NCBI GenBank assembly: GCA_009772985.1
Contig: WOUS01000002.1
Coordinates: 387,554 to 451,553, forward strand
Origin: Anaerolineaceae bacterium
GTDB taxonomy: Bacteria > Chloroflexota > Anaerolineae > Anaerolineales > Villigracilaceae
Reading direction: 5' to 3'
Length of the DNA: 64,000 nucleotides
The notes below the pieces were generated by a model, which made no database searches, was not told the DNA's origin, and saw only the letters and a list, made by a program, of their open reading frames with translations. The translations under genes and the position numbers were made by a program. This document shows positions 8,651 through 18,094 of this stretch, piece by piece; position 1 is the stretch's first letter, and every line of letters starts with the position of its first letter.

Positions 8651-10096
8651 ATGTATTTACAGGAAATCCTCGAAGTTGCCATTGGGCTGGTGTTCATGTG
8701 GCTGATCATCAGCGTCGCCGCCATGTCCATCCAGGAATGGATTGCCAACCTGTTGCAATGGCGCTCGAATGATATGGAAATCGTCATCCGGCGCATGCTA
8801 ACAGGGGAAAATGTCCGGGCCAACAAGGCCGTGGAAGATGCATTCCAAAATCTGGGTGATTTGCTCTATGAACATCCTCTTATCAAGACTCTTTCCAAAG
8901 ATTCCAATTGGTTTGAGAAAACCTGGGTTAAATTTCTCAATCTCTTCCACAAAAAAAGCACCAAAATTGTAGCAGGACACCCTTCTTACATTCCCAGCAG
9001 TAAGTTCTCCCTGGCACTCTTCGACATTGTGATGAATGCGGGAACTGATAAATCGCCCATTCATCTGGCGCTCAAACAACTCGACCAAGCCTTTGAAACC
9101 GCGAACACAGAATTGGCTGCTATAAAGAAACCCAACCTTGAAACGATTTTTGGGGAAGTCCTGAAACAAGCCCTGAATGATGTTAAAAGCCTTGCCGGAA
9201 CTCCACTTGGAGATAACGCGATTGACAGCATCAAGTTCAGGATAGAGTCTCTCGCCAAACAATACCCTGAGGCGACTCCGATTACTGATATCCTGGTACC
9301 CCAAATTAGCCAATACTATCAAAAAATCGCAGCCGAGAAACAGATGACCATAAGCGATGCAAACACAGACGCCGAAGTCATGAAAAGACTGCGCATCAGC
9401 ATTTTAGCGCTTGGCGCCACCAACCCGGAACTCATGAAATCCTTGAGGAGTCTGGTTACGGGCGTAGAAGGCTACGCGGCCGATAAGGAAAAGAGCCTGG
9501 CCGTTGCCCGGAAAAATGTCGAAACATGGTTCGATGATGCAATGACCCGTCTCTCCGGCTGGTATAAGCGCAAGGCGCAGTTGACGGCTCTAATCATCGG
9601 CCTGTTCCTGGCCATCCTGCTGAACGTGGATTCGATTGTCGTTGCCACGTCGCTGTGGCGCGAGCCGACCCTGCGCCAGATAATCGTTGCCCAGGCAGAA
9701 GCGTATGCCCAACAAAACGAGACGCTCCCGCAATCCAGCGATGGTACAACCACGCCGACTCCGCCCAAGACGGTCGAGGAATTGCAGGCAGACCTTTCGG
9801 CGCTGAATATCCCCTTCGGCTGGGAGACGGAGGCGTATTTCGTGGCAGCCGGAGAAACCTGTCAGGTCATCCCGGTCAGCAAGAATGCGGTCTGGGGCGT
9901 GTGGTCCAAGAGCGCCTGCAAGCGCGTCAGCAATGCCCCGGTCGACTCGACCGGATGGTTGAGCAAGATCGCCGGCATCCTGATCACCGCCATGGCCGCA
10001 GCCCAAGGCGCGCCGTTCTGGTTCGACATCTTGAAGAAACTGGTGAACGTCCGCAGTTCGGGAGCGAATCCGGCGGAAGAAAAACCAAAAGGTTAG
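8651..10096 (+). CDS. Membrane-anchored protein of unknown function
   Basis: The 481-residue protein has an N-terminal membrane helix (about residues 8-28), a long soluble mostly helical middle, a second helix near residue 310 and a third near 440. The region between the last two helices holds a Thr/Pro-rich stretch and two cysteines (ETCQVIP, KSACKRV) that could form a disulfide if exported. No enzymatic motif was recognised. The AAGGAGG site and consensus promoter suggest solid expression as a single-gene unit; the GC content is visibly lower in the middle than in neighbours. Confidence 0.7.
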   Translation: MYLQEILEVAIGLVFMWLIISVAAMSIQEWIANLLQWRSNDMEIVIRRMLTGENVRANKAVEDAFQNLGDLLYEHPLIKTLSKDSNWFEKTWVKFLNLFHKKSTKIVAGHPSYIPSSKFSLALFDIVMNAGTDKSPIHLALKQLDQAFETANTELAAIKKPNLETIFGEVLKQALNDVKSLAGTPLGDNAIDSIKFRIESLAKQYPEATPITDILVPQISQYYQKIAAEKQMTISDANTDAEVMKRLRISILALGATNPELMKSLRSLVTGVEGYAADKEKSLAVARKNVETWFDDAMTRLSGWYKRKAQLTALIIGLFLAILLNVDSIVVATSLWREPTLRQIIVAQAEAYAQQNETLPQSSDGTTTPTPPKTVEELQADLSALNIPFGWETEAYFVAAGETCQVIPVSKNAVWGVWSKSACKRVSNAPVDSTGWLSKIAGILITAMAAAQGAPFWFDILKKLVNVRSSGANPAEEKPKG

Positions 10097-10118
10097 CAGA
10101 TTCTCCTGAGGTGAACAA

Positions 10119-10148
10119 AAGAAGGCCGGAGTGTTTTCCGGCCTTCTT
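10119..10148. terminator. Bidirectional intrinsic terminator
   Basis: GAAGGCCGGA (10121-10130) and TCCGGCCTTC (10137-10146) form a 10-bp perfect stem with a 6-base loop. A-rich and T-rich flanks fit termination in both directions between two convergent genes. Confidence 0.85.
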
Positions 10149-10167
10149 GTTGTTTTCCAAGATCGGG

Positions 10168-12063
10168 CTAAATCTCTCTCCCCTCGAACTGGCTGTTGTA
10201 GAGTTCGGCGTAGAAGCCCTTCTTCGCCAGCAGTTTCTCGTGCTTGCCCTGCTCCACGATGTCGCCGTGGTTCATCACCAGGATCCAATCGGCCTCGCGG
10301 ATGGTGGACAGGCGATGGGCGATGACGAAACTGGTGCGGCCTTTCATCAGGTCGAGCATGGCCTTCTGGATCAGCGCCTCGGTATGGGTATCCACCGAAC
10401 TGGTGGCCTCGTCCAGGATCAGGATGGCCGGGTCGGCCAGGATGGCGCGGGCGATGGTCAGCAGCTGCATCTGTCCCTGCGAGATGTTGGTGGTTTCCTC
10501 GTTGAGCACAAAATTGTAACCGTCTGGCAGTGTGCGGATGAAATGGTCCGCGTGGGCGGCTTTGGCGGCGGCGATCACTTCCTCGTCGGTCGCGCCGGAA
10601 CGGCCATAGCGGATGTTCTCCATGATTGTGCCGTTGAAGAGCCAGGTGTCCTGCAAGACCATGCCAAACATGCAGCGCAGGTCCCCGCGGACAAAGTCCC
10701 GGATGTCATGGTCGTCCACCAGGATGGCGCCATCGTTGACATCGTAGAAGCGCATCAGCAGTTTGACCATGGTGGTCTTGCCGGCCCCGGTCGGGCCGAC
10801 GATGGCGATCTTCTGTCCAGGTTCGGCATAGAACGAGAAATCGTTGATGATGATCTTTTCGGGGTCGTAGCCGAAATGGACATTCTTGAAATCCACGCGG
10901 CCCTGGATGGCGTCCACCGGGATCGGCCTGGCGGCGTCGGGAGTCTCCTCGGCTTCGGCAAGGAACTCGAAGACGCGCTCGGAGGCGGCCATGGTCTGCT
11001 GGAGCACGTTGGAGATGTTGGCGATCTGCGCGATCGGCTGCGTGAACGAACGGACGTACTGGATAAAGGCCTGAATGTCACCGATGGTGATCGTCCCGCT
11101 GACGGCAAGATAGCCGCCCAGGATGACGATACCAACGTAGCCCAGGTTGCCGACAAAATTCATGATGGGGAACATCAGGCCGGAGAGGAACTGGGATTTC
11201 CAGGCCGAATCGTAGAGCGTGCCGTTGATCTGGTCGAAACGCTCGACGCTTTTCGCTTCGCCGTTGAAGGCTTTCATCACAACATGGCCGCCGTACATTT
11301 CCTCCACATGGCCGTTCAGGTGGCCGAGATAATCCTGCTGCCGCTTGAAGAAGACCTGCGACCTGCCAACGATCAAGCCGATGATGAGGAAGGACAGGGG
11401 GAGCATCACCAGGGCGACCAGCGTCATCTGCCAGGAAATGGAAAACATCATAACGAGCACGCCGATCACGGTGATCACGGAAGTGATGACCTGGGTCAGG
11501 CTCTGGTTCAGCGTCTGGCTGATTGTGTCCACATCGTTGGTGATGCGGGAGAGGATTTCGCCGTGGTTCGTACCGTCGAAATATCGGAGCGGCATGCGGC
11601 TGAGCTTCTCGGAGATGTCCTTCCGGAAGCGATAGGTGATGTTCATGGACACGCTGGACATGATCCATCCCTGGATGTAGCCAAACAGGGAGGAGATCAG
11701 GTACAGAGTCAGGGCCAGGAGGATGATGTTGCCGATATAGGTAAAGTCAATCGAGCCGGTCCCGGAGATCTTTGCCATCACGCCTTCGAACAACCGGGTG
11801 GTGGCCTTGCCCAGGATCTTGGGGCCGGCAATGGACGCCGCCGTGGAGGCAATGGCAAACAGCATCACCACGAGGATCGGCGTCCGGTATTTTCCCAGGT
11901 ACTGAACCAGTTTCTTCAGCGTGCCTTTGAAGTCGCGCGGCTTGTCGCCTTTCATCATCGCCATCGGGCCGCCGCGTCCCAGCGGACCGCCCACCGGAGC
12001 GGCCGCGGGGCCGCGACCGGATGCCGGTTCGCGGTTTGCTGCTGGAGTCGGGGTGTGCGTCAT
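10168..12063 (-). CDS. ABC exporter half-transporter, subunit with degenerate signature motif
   Basis: The 631-residue protein is a membrane domain (six helices, about residues 40-330) fused to an ATPase domain with Walker A GPTGAGKTT, Walker B ILILDEATSSVD and a normal catalytic glutamate. Its signature reads NISQGQ instead of LSGGQ. It overlaps the partner gene by ATGA and the two should form a heterodimer of the LmrCD/TM287-288 kind with one active and one degenerate ATP site. A Gly/Arg/Pro-rich N-terminal tail precedes the first helix. Regulation is probably by the MarR protein encoded upstream; a drug or lipid substrate is an inference from family members. Confidence 0.9.
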   Translation of the reverse strand: MTHTPTPAANREPASGRGPAAAPVGGPLGRGGPMAMMKGDKPRDFKGTLKKLVQYLGKYRTPILVVMLFAIASTAASIAGPKILGKATTRLFEGVMAKISGTGSIDFTYIGNIILLALTLYLISSLFGYIQGWIMSSVSMNITYRFRKDISEKLSRMPLRYFDGTNHGEILSRITNDVDTISQTLNQSLTQVITSVITVIGVLVMMFSISWQMTLVALVMLPLSFLIIGLIVGRSQVFFKRQQDYLGHLNGHVEEMYGGHVVMKAFNGEAKSVERFDQINGTLYDSAWKSQFLSGLMFPIMNFVGNLGYVGIVILGGYLAVSGTITIGDIQAFIQYVRSFTQPIAQIANISNVLQQTMAASERVFEFLAEAEETPDAARPIPVDAIQGRVDFKNVHFGYDPEKIIINDFSFYAEPGQKIAIVGPTGAGKTTMVKLLMRFYDVNDGAILVDDHDIRDFVRGDLRCMFGMVLQDTWLFNGTIMENIRYGRSGATDEEVIAAAKAAHADHFIRTLPDGYNFVLNEETTNISQGQMQLLTIARAILADPAILILDEATSSVDTHTEALIQKAMLDLMKGRTSFVIAHRLSTIREADWILVMNHGDIVEQGKHEKLLAKKGFYAELYNSQFEGREI

Positions 12064-14300
12064 GCCAATTCCTCCTTGCTGAGTTGTGACAAGGCAATCT
12101 CTCTGTAAACGTCACACTCCTTCATGAGGTCCGCGTGGGCGCCCATGCAGGCAATCCGGCCTTCGTCGAGCACGATGATCAGGTCGGCATTCTTGATGGT
12201 CGGAACGCGCTGGGTGACGATCAAAATCGTGCTGGAGGCGGTATTCTCCTTGAGCGACTTGCGCAGGGCGGCATCGGTCTTGAAATCGAGGGCCGAAAAA
12301 CTGTCGTCGAAAATATAGATCGGCGCTTTTTTGACCAGGGCGCGCGCAATCGAAAGGCGCTGCTTCTGGCCTCCAGACACATTCGCGCCGCCCTGGGAGA
12401 TCTCGGCCTGCATCCCCTCCGGGCTGGCGGAAATGAACTCGGCGGCCTGGGAGACGCCGGCGGCCAGTTTCAACTCTTCTTCGCTGGCATTTTCGTCGGC
12501 GTAGCGCAGGTTGCTCTCGATGGTGCCGGAGAACAGGTTGCTCTTCTGCGGGATGTAACCAATCTTCTCGCGCAAGTCGTGCTGCGTGACGTCGCGGATA
12601 TCCATGCCGTCCACCAGGATCGCGCCGCTGGACACTTCGTAGAAGCGCGGGATCAGGCTGACGATGGTGGACTTGCCCGACCCGGTGGTACCGATAAAAG
12701 CGGTGGTCTGCCCCGCCCTGGCAGTAAAGGTGATGTGATGGAGCACGTCCTCCTCCGCGCCGGGATACCGGAAACTGACATCGCGGAACTCGATCGTGCC
12801 CTGGAAGGGAGCAGGGAATTGCGCGGGGCGCTCCGGGTCGTTGATCGCCGGTCTGGTCTCCAGCACGTCGGCAATCCGCTCGCCGGAAACGGCCGCGCGC
12901 GGCAGCATGATGAACATCATCGCCAGCATCAGGAAGGCAAAGACGATCTGCATGGCATACTGCATGAAAGCCATCATGTCGCCCACCTGCATCTGCGACT
13001 GGGCCACCTCGTGCGAACCCACCCAGATGATGAGCAGCATCAGGCCGTTCATGATCATCATCATGACCGGCATCATCACGACCATGACGCGGTTGATGAA
13101 CAGCAGGGTGCCGGTCAGGTCCTGGTTGGCCTTGTCGAAACGGCCCTCCTCGAACTTCTGCATGTTGAATGCCCGGATAACCATCATGCCCGACAGGTTT
13201 TCACGCGTCACCAGGTTGAGCCGGTCAATCAACTTCTGGATGCTCTTGAACCTGGGCAGGGCAATCGAGAAGACAGTCAGGATCAGGCCAAGCAGCACCA
13301 CCACCGCCAGGGCAATGATCCACCACATGGACGTGGTCTTGCTCAAAGCGCGGATGATGCCTCCGATACCGATGATGGGCGCGTAGATCACCATGCGCAT
13401 GATCATCAGCACCACCATCTGGATCTGCGTGATATCGTTCGTGGAGCGCGTGATCAGAGAAGCGGTGGAGAACTTGTCGAACTCGGCGCTCGAAAAACTT
13501 TCGACCCGCTGGAAAACATTCCGGCGCAGGTCGCGCGCCAGTCCGGCCGCCGTGCGGGCGGACAGGAAGCCGACGGTGATCGTGCAGGTCCCGGAAAGCA
13601 GCGTCAGCAAAAGCATCCAGAAGCCGATGCGGAGGATATAGTCGTTCTGCATCTTCCCCGCGTCCATTCCGAGGGCGGCATATTCCGCCTTGATCGGCGC
13701 GGCGGCGGCCTGGATGATCATGCTGTCGCCCAGGGACGCGAACTGTTCGTCGAAAGCGCCGCTGATCTGGGACAGACTCTCCGGCGGCAACTGGCTGAGC
13801 ACGGTAAAAATATCCACGCCCGGCGGAAGTTGGGGCAGATCGAATCCCTTGCCCGCGGCCATCTGCGAGGCTTTTTCCGGGTCGGCCATGACCTGCTCGA
13901 TGCCCGCCACAACCAGGAACGCACGGCCCATCACGGGGTTCAGTTTTTCGATCTCCGCGCTGTCCACTGCGTTCAGCACATAGACAGGCTCGCTGGCAAG
14001 GACGGGATATTCCTGGAGATATGTTTCGTAATCGGGCGAGGTCTTGTCCACCAGGGTGTAATCGCCCAGCGCCATGGCCTTTTCGTCCGCACTCATAAAG
14101 ATGACCAGTTTGTTCATCTCGCTCTGGCGGATGGCCACAGGCACGGCATTTTCCACGCCCCCCTGCTGGATCCCGATATTGACGATCTTCGACATGTAGT
14201 CTGGCAGGGCCAGGTCGGCATTGGCCTGCACGAACAACAGGACAACCGAGATCAGGACCAGGTAAATATACGGTTTCAAGTATCTGGTAAGTCGAAGCAT
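12060..14300 (-). CDS. ABC exporter half-transporter with large extracytoplasmic insertion
   Basis: The 746-residue protein has one membrane helix at about residues 10-30, then about 200 soluble residues before the remaining five helices, so an extra domain lies outside the membrane between helices 1 and 2. The ATPase domain has Walker A GTTGSGKST and a good signature VSGGQKQRLS. The residue after Walker B is aspartate (IYIFDDSFSALD) where active sites have glutamate. The asymmetry complements the partner subunit, as in heterodimeric type IV exporters. The gene lies between marR and the partner, all on the minus strand. Confidence 0.9.
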   Translation of the reverse strand: MLRLTRYLKPYIYLVLISVVLLFVQANADLALPDYMSKIVNIGIQQGGVENAVPVAIRQSEMNKLVIFMSADEKAMALGDYTLVDKTSPDYETYLQEYPVLASEPVYVLNAVDSAEIEKLNPVMGRAFLVVAGIEQVMADPEKASQMAAGKGFDLPQLPPGVDIFTVLSQLPPESLSQISGAFDEQFASLGDSMIIQAAAAPIKAEYAALGMDAGKMQNDYILRIGFWMLLLTLLSGTCTITVGFLSARTAAGLARDLRRNVFQRVESFSSAEFDKFSTASLITRSTNDITQIQMVVLMIMRMVIYAPIIGIGGIIRALSKTTSMWWIIALAVVVLLGLILTVFSIALPRFKSIQKLIDRLNLVTRENLSGMMVIRAFNMQKFEEGRFDKANQDLTGTLLFINRVMVVMMPVMMMIMNGLMLLIIWVGSHEVAQSQMQVGDMMAFMQYAMQIVFAFLMLAMMFIMLPRAAVSGERIADVLETRPAINDPERPAQFPAPFQGTIEFRDVSFRYPGAEEDVLHHITFTARAGQTTAFIGTTGSGKSTIVSLIPRFYEVSSGAILVDGMDIRDVTQHDLREKIGYIPQKSNLFSGTIESNLRYADENASEEELKLAAGVSQAAEFISASPEGMQAEISQGGANVSGGQKQRLSIARALVKKAPIYIFDDSFSALDFKTDAALRKSLKENTASSTILIVTQRVPTIKNADLIIVLDEGRIACMGAHADLMKECDVYREIALSQLSKEELA

Positions 14301-14393
14301 GATTGTAAAAACTCCTGTTCGTATTGGTAAGGAATGACCGGCAGGCTGGATCTGCAGGCACGCGCGAATGGGGCGCCTGCTCCTGCCGGGCGG

Positions 14394-14837
14394 TTACTCG
14401 TCCGTCTTGCGGGCCGCTTCGGTCAGGAGCGTGAGCGCCGAGACGATCATGGCTTGCTGTTCGGGGGTGAAGGCCTCCGTCAGCCCGGCGATCCACTGGC
14501 CGCGCGTCTCGATGCCCCGCGCAATCAGGGCGTGGCCTTCCTCCGTCAGCGTCAGGCGCTTGGCCCGGCGGTCCTGCGGATCCTCGGAGCGTTCGATCAG
14601 GCCGTCTTTCACGAGCCGGTCAATGGCCTGGCTGGCAGCCGCGTTGGTAATGCCCAGGTGGCCTCCCAACTCGGAGACGCCAATCTTGCCGCCATGATAC
14701 AGGCGCATCAAAAGATTGACCTGCGTAAAGGACAACCCGGAATCATTCATAAAACGTTTAAAATCCCGCATCGAGCGGTGCATAAAAACTTCCGCCCATT
14801 CGCGGATAGTGTCTGAAAACTGCTTTGGAGGCGACAT
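14394..14837 (-). CDS. MarR-family transcriptional regulator
   Basis: The 147-residue protein has the winged-helix pattern of MarR: LSFTQVNLLMRLYHGG, the recognition helix region ITNAAASQAIDRLVKDGLIER and the wing DPQDRRAKRLTLTEEG. It is first in a unit with the two exporter genes and probably represses them until a ligand binds. ATG at 14837 is preferred over an upstream in-frame TTG (14843) because AGGAG is seven bases away. Confidence 0.9.
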   Translation of the reverse strand: MSPPKQFSDTIREWAEVFMHRSMRDFKRFMNDSGLSFTQVNLLMRLYHGGKIGVSELGGHLGITNAAASQAIDRLVKDGLIERSEDPQDRRAKRLTLTEEGHALIARGIETRGQWIAGLTEAFTPEQQAMIVSALTLLTEAARKTDE

Positions 14838-14848
14838 AATCAATCTCC

Positions 14849-14860
14849 TTAATTAGTTAA
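14849..14860 (-). promoter_or_regulatory. Possible MarR operator
   Basis: TTAATTAGTTAA is an AT-rich near-palindrome (10 of 12 bases) placed between the -10 box and the ribosome-binding site of marR, where autorepression would be expected. Its use is inferred. Confidence 0.35.
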
Positions 14861-14869
14861 GAGCGCTTA

Positions 14870-14898
14870 TCTATAATCCCATCGTGCTGGAATGTCAA
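14870..14898 (-). promoter_or_regulatory. Sigma-70-type promoter of marR-ABC operon
   Basis: On the minus strand TTGACA (14893-14898) is followed after exactly 17 bases by TATAGA (14870-14875). Confidence 0.75.
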
Positions 14899-14970
14899 GT
14901 CAAAAATGCCCGCGCGTCGCACAGTCTTATCAATGCATAATTCTATCGGCGGTCGAATCCATAAGGGCAG

Positions 14971-14976
14971 TATAAT
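14971..14976 (+). promoter_or_regulatory. -10 box for a leaderless rarA transcript
   Basis: TATAAT ends seven bases before the rarA ATG at 14984 and no Shine-Dalgarno sequence is present. Confidence 0.6.
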
Positions 14977-14983
14977 CACCCCC

Positions 14984-16390
14984 ATGACAGACCTCTTCGA
15001 CCACGCCATGCAGCAGCGCATGAGGGACGAAGCCCCGCTCGCCGCCCGGATGCGCCCGCGCACCCTCGACGAATTCGTCGGCCAAGAACACATCGTCGGG
15101 CCGGGCAAACTGTTGCGCCGCGCCATCGAATCCGACCGGCTGTTCTCGTCCATCATCCTGTGGGGGCCGCCCGGCACCGGCAAGACCACGCTCGCCCAGG
15201 TCATCGCCAACCGCACTCAATCCCATTTCGAGACGCTCTCCGCCGTGCTGGCCGGCAAGGCCGAACTCAGGGAAATCATCGAGGCCGCCCTGGAACGGAA
15301 ACGCCTGTACCAGAAAAAGACCACCCTGTTCGTGGACGAAGTCCACCGCTGGAACAAAGCCCAGCAGGATGCCCTGCTCCCGCACGTCGAGAACGGGACC
15401 GTCCTCCTGATCGGAGCGACCACCGAGAATCCCTACTTCGAGGTCATCGGCGCGCTGGTCTCGCGCTCGCGCGTCTTCCAACTCCTGCCGCTGGCAATGG
15501 AGCAGACCGGCCGCATCGTGGACGCGGCCATCTCCGACCCGGAACGCGGCTACGGCAGCCGCCGCGTCCTTCTGGACCCGGACGCCCGCGCCCACCTGAT
15601 CGACGTTTCCGGCGGCGACGCGCGCAACGCGCTGAACGCGCTCGAATTAGCGGTGGAGTCAACGTCTCCAGACATTGACGGCAACATCCACATCACGACG
15701 GACGTGGCGCAGGAATCCATCCAGCGCCGCGCCGTGCTCTACGACAAGGACGGCGACGCCCACTACGACACGATCTCGGCTTTCATCAAATCTGTGCGCG
15801 GCTCGGACCCCGATGCCGCCCTCTACTGGCTGGCGAAGATGGTCTACGCCGGCGAAGACCCACGCTTCATCCTGCGCCGCCTCATCATCCTGGCCGGGGA
15901 AGACATCGGCCTGGCCGACCCGATGGGATTGGTAGTGGCCGCCTCCGCCATGCAGGCCTTCACCTTCATCGGCCTGCCGGAGGGAATTTACCCGCTGGTG
16001 GAAGCCACACTCTATCTCGCCACCGCGCCCAAATCCAACAGCGCCGGGGCATATTTCAAGGCCTTCGAGCGCATCGAGCAGGAGGGCGTTGGCGACGTGC
16101 CGACGCACCTGAAAGACAACAGCCGCGACGCCGCCGCACTCGGTCACGGCAAGGGCTACGTCTACCCGCACATGGAGGATGGTCACTTCGCTCCCCAGCA
16201 GTATCTCCCCAAGGAACTGCTCGGCACGTATTTCTACAAGCCGTCCGAACAGGGGTACGAGGCCCAGGCCGGAGCAAGGCTGGAAATGTGGCGCGAGGCC
16301 CAGCGCAAAGCCCTCGGCATCGAACGCCGCGAGGATGTGCCGGAACTCTCTCAGGAACGAATTGACGCCCTGAAACGCAACATCAAATAA
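14984..16390 (+). CDS. rarA: Replication-associated recombination protein A (AAA+ ATPase)
   Basis: The 468-residue protein has the RarA/MgsA layout: N-terminal MTDLFDHAMQQ, RPRTLDEFVGQEHIVGPG, Walker A GPPGTGKTT, Walker B FVDEVHRWNKAQQDALLP, sensor GATTENPYFEV and a C-terminal tetramerisation domain ending in FYKPSEQGYE. It acts at stalled replication forks with clamp loader and SSB. The ATG at 14984 gives the standard N-terminus and follows a TATAAT box directly. The upstream in-frame ATG at 14906 would add residues foreign to the family. Confidence 0.93.
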   Translation: MTDLFDHAMQQRMRDEAPLAARMRPRTLDEFVGQEHIVGPGKLLRRAIESDRLFSSIILWGPPGTGKTTLAQVIANRTQSHFETLSAVLAGKAELREIIEAALERKRLYQKKTTLFVDEVHRWNKAQQDALLPHVENGTVLLIGATTENPYFEVIGALVSRSRVFQLLPLAMEQTGRIVDAAISDPERGYGSRRVLLDPDARAHLIDVSGGDARNALNALELAVESTSPDIDGNIHITTDVAQESIQRRAVLYDKDGDAHYDTISAFIKSVRGSDPDAALYWLAKMVYAGEDPRFILRRLIILAGEDIGLADPMGLVVAASAMQAFTFIGLPEGIYPLVEATLYLATAPKSNSAGAYFKAFERIEQEGVGDVPTHLKDNSRDAAALGHGKGYVYPHMEDGHFAPQQYLPKELLGTYFYKPSEQGYEAQAGARLEMWREAQRKALGIERREDVPELSQERIDALKRNIK

Positions 16391-16439
16391 CCTGACAACG
16401 TGCCAACCTGCCAACGTGTAGACGTGTCAACCTGCAAAC
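16391..16439. repeat. Degenerate CAACGTG-type repeat tract
   Basis: The whole spacer between rarA and the phosphatase gene is a degenerate array of units such as CTGACAACGTGC, CAACCTGC and CAACGTGTAG. A closely similar tract lies inside the mfd coding region near 50990. Confidence 0.7.
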
Positions 16440-17054
16440 ATGCCAACACTCTTTCTCATTCGCCACGGCGAGAACGACTTCCTTAAGAAGAATATCCTGG
16501 CAGGACACCTTCCCGGCGTCCACCTGAACGAACGCGGACACGAACAGGCGGCGGCTCTCGCCAGGACCTTGAGCCTGCTCCCGATAACCGCCATCTACTC
16601 CAGCCCGCTCGAACGCGCCGTCGAGACCGCCCGTCCGCTGGCCGAAGCGAAGAAATTGGAAATCAACATCTGCCCCGCACTCGCCGACACCGACGTGGGC
16701 GAATGGGCTGGCCGCTCGTGGAAAGCAATTCAGCGCAGAAAAATCTGGGAAATTATTCAGGAAACGCCGTCGCAATTCCGCTTTCCGGGCGGGGAAAGTT
16801 TCGCCGAAGCGCAGGCGCGCGTCGTGGCCGCGCTCGAGTCCATCGCCGCCGCGCACGGCGAAGAGGACAAGGTCGCGGTCTTCTTCCATGCCGACCCCAT
16901 CAAACTGGCGCTGGCGCACTACTTGGACATGCCACTCGACAACTTCCAGCGGTTGGCCGCGCATACCGGCTCGGTAACGGTCGTCAGGAAAAACGGTCCG
17001 GCTGTGCGCGTGCTGGCGTCCAATCTCAATCCCCCGTTCTCGTTCCCTGAATAA
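16440..17054 (+). CDS. Histidine phosphatase family protein
   Basis: The 204-residue protein begins with the phosphohistidine motif LIRHGEND and has the second catalytic histidine in VFFHADPIKLALAHYLDMP. It matches the probable phosphomutase/phosphatase branch of the phosphoglycerate mutase superfamily. The substrate is not evident. Its TAA stop lies at the very edge of a palindromic element. It follows a repeat tract directly and has no obvious Shine-Dalgarno sequence. Confidence 0.83.
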   Translation: MPTLFLIRHGENDFLKKNILAGHLPGVHLNERGHEQAAALARTLSLLPITAIYSSPLERAVETARPLAEAKKLEINICPALADTDVGEWAGRSWKAIQRRKIWEIIQETPSQFRFPGGESFAEAQARVVAALESIAAAHGEEDKVAVFFHADPIKLALAHYLDMPLDNFQRLAAHTGSVTVVRKNGPAVRVLASNLNPPFSFPE

Positions 17055-17206
17055 CGTCAGTTATGGATAAGAAAAAACGAGTCGTGTCGTTGCGAGCCGC
17101 GCACTTTGCGGCGAAGCAATCCCCTAATTGGCAGGGGGATTGCTTCGTCGGGCAAAGAACGCCCTCCTCGCAACGACACAAAATCCTTATCCATAACTCA
17201 GGTTAA
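17052..17206. repeat. MITE-like palindromic element with imperfect terminal inverted repeats
   Basis: The ends TAACgtcAGTTATGGATAAG and its inverted counterpart CTTATCCATAACtcaGGTTA match at 17 of 22 positions when extended by two bases. Inside, CGTGTCGTTGCGAG pairs with CTCGCAACGACAC and GCAATCCCC with GGGGATTGC. The 155-bp element fills the space between two convergent genes, and both stop codons lie in its outermost bases. Confidence 0.75.
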
Positions 17207-18051
17207 ATAACAGACAACAGATCTTTTGCCACCCGTTCCCCTTTTTTCACAGGCGGATGGGCGCGCATGAACGTCTCACTGCCTCCGAGCAGGCGGTTGA
17301 AGAATCCCAGCGCCCCGCGCCGCATCCCGCCCCCGCCCTGGCTGGAGTGGCAGGCGCTGGCCGCGTCTTTCTTCTCCCAGACCGGGCGGATGTTGATGCA
17401 GGCATGCACAGGGAAATCCACCTCGGCGATGGCGGCAATGTCAATATCGGCATTCTTCCCAAACCTGCGCGGATCCTTGCCAACCAACCGCAGGATGAAC
17501 ACCGCCGCCTTCAACAATCCGTGCGGCATGGTGTGATAGTAGAGCGCGCCCGGCGCGAATGGCGCGCCCGCTTCGGGAAAGAACGCCGGATCGTTCGCCC
17601 GCTCGAACGCCAGCGTCGCCGCCTGCTGGATGTGGATATGGTCCGGGTGGCGGTAGCCGCCGACGGGGTCGAAGGTCAGGACGACGTCCGGCTTCAACTC
17701 GCGGATGTACTTCACCACCCGTCCCGCCACTTCCTTGACCGGGTGCCGGACCTGCGCTTCGGGATGGTCATTCTCCGGCGTGCCGGGCATGCCCGAGTCA
17801 CGGTAGCCGAGGAAGAACACGCCTTTCAGCCCAAGGATGCCGGCCGCGCAGCGCAGTTCGGACTCGCGCATCTCCCCCACCGACGCGAAGTCTCGCATGT
17901 GTTCCGCGTCCGCTTCGCCCACCTCGCCGCGCGTCGCACAGACAAGATAGACGTCACAGCCGCGGGCGGCGTAGAGGGCGAGCGTCCCGCCCATGCCGAA
18001 GGATTCGTCGTCCGGGTGGGCCAGGACGGCAAGCAAGGTCTTGTTTGACAT
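17203..18051 (-). CDS. PIG-L family deacetylase
   Basis: The predicted 282-residue protein has the zinc-binding AHPDDE motif at residues 11-16 and the HPDHI motif typical of LmbE/MshB/BshB enzymes, which remove acetyl groups from N-acetylglucosaminyl conjugates. Low-molecular-weight thiol metabolism or sugar modification are possible roles. The start at 18051 places the motif at the usual distance; an ATG at 18060 adds three residues. A TATAGT box lies just upstream. The TAA stop is inside the adjoining palindromic element. Confidence 0.85.
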   Translation of the reverse strand: MSNKTLLAVLAHPDDESFGMGGTLALYAARGCDVYLVCATRGEVGEADAEHMRDFASVGEMRESELRCAAGILGLKGVFFLGYRDSGMPGTPENDHPEAQVRHPVKEVAGRVVKYIRELKPDVVLTFDPVGGYRHPDHIHIQQAATLAFERANDPAFFPEAGAPFAPGALYYHTMPHGLLKAAVFILRLVGKDPRRFGKNADIDIAAIAEVDFPVHACINIRPVWEKKDAASACHSSQGGGGMRRGALGFFNRLLGGSETFMRAHPPVKKGERVAKDLLSVI

Positions 18052-18094
18052 GGGAAGCATTGTACTATAATCAAGCAACTACCCAGGAGCAGGA

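Noticed and set aside
9655..14330. Long plus-strand open frames opposite the ABC exporter genes
   Set aside because: They mirror conserved ABC-transporter coding sequence and have no recognisable domains or ribosome-binding sites.
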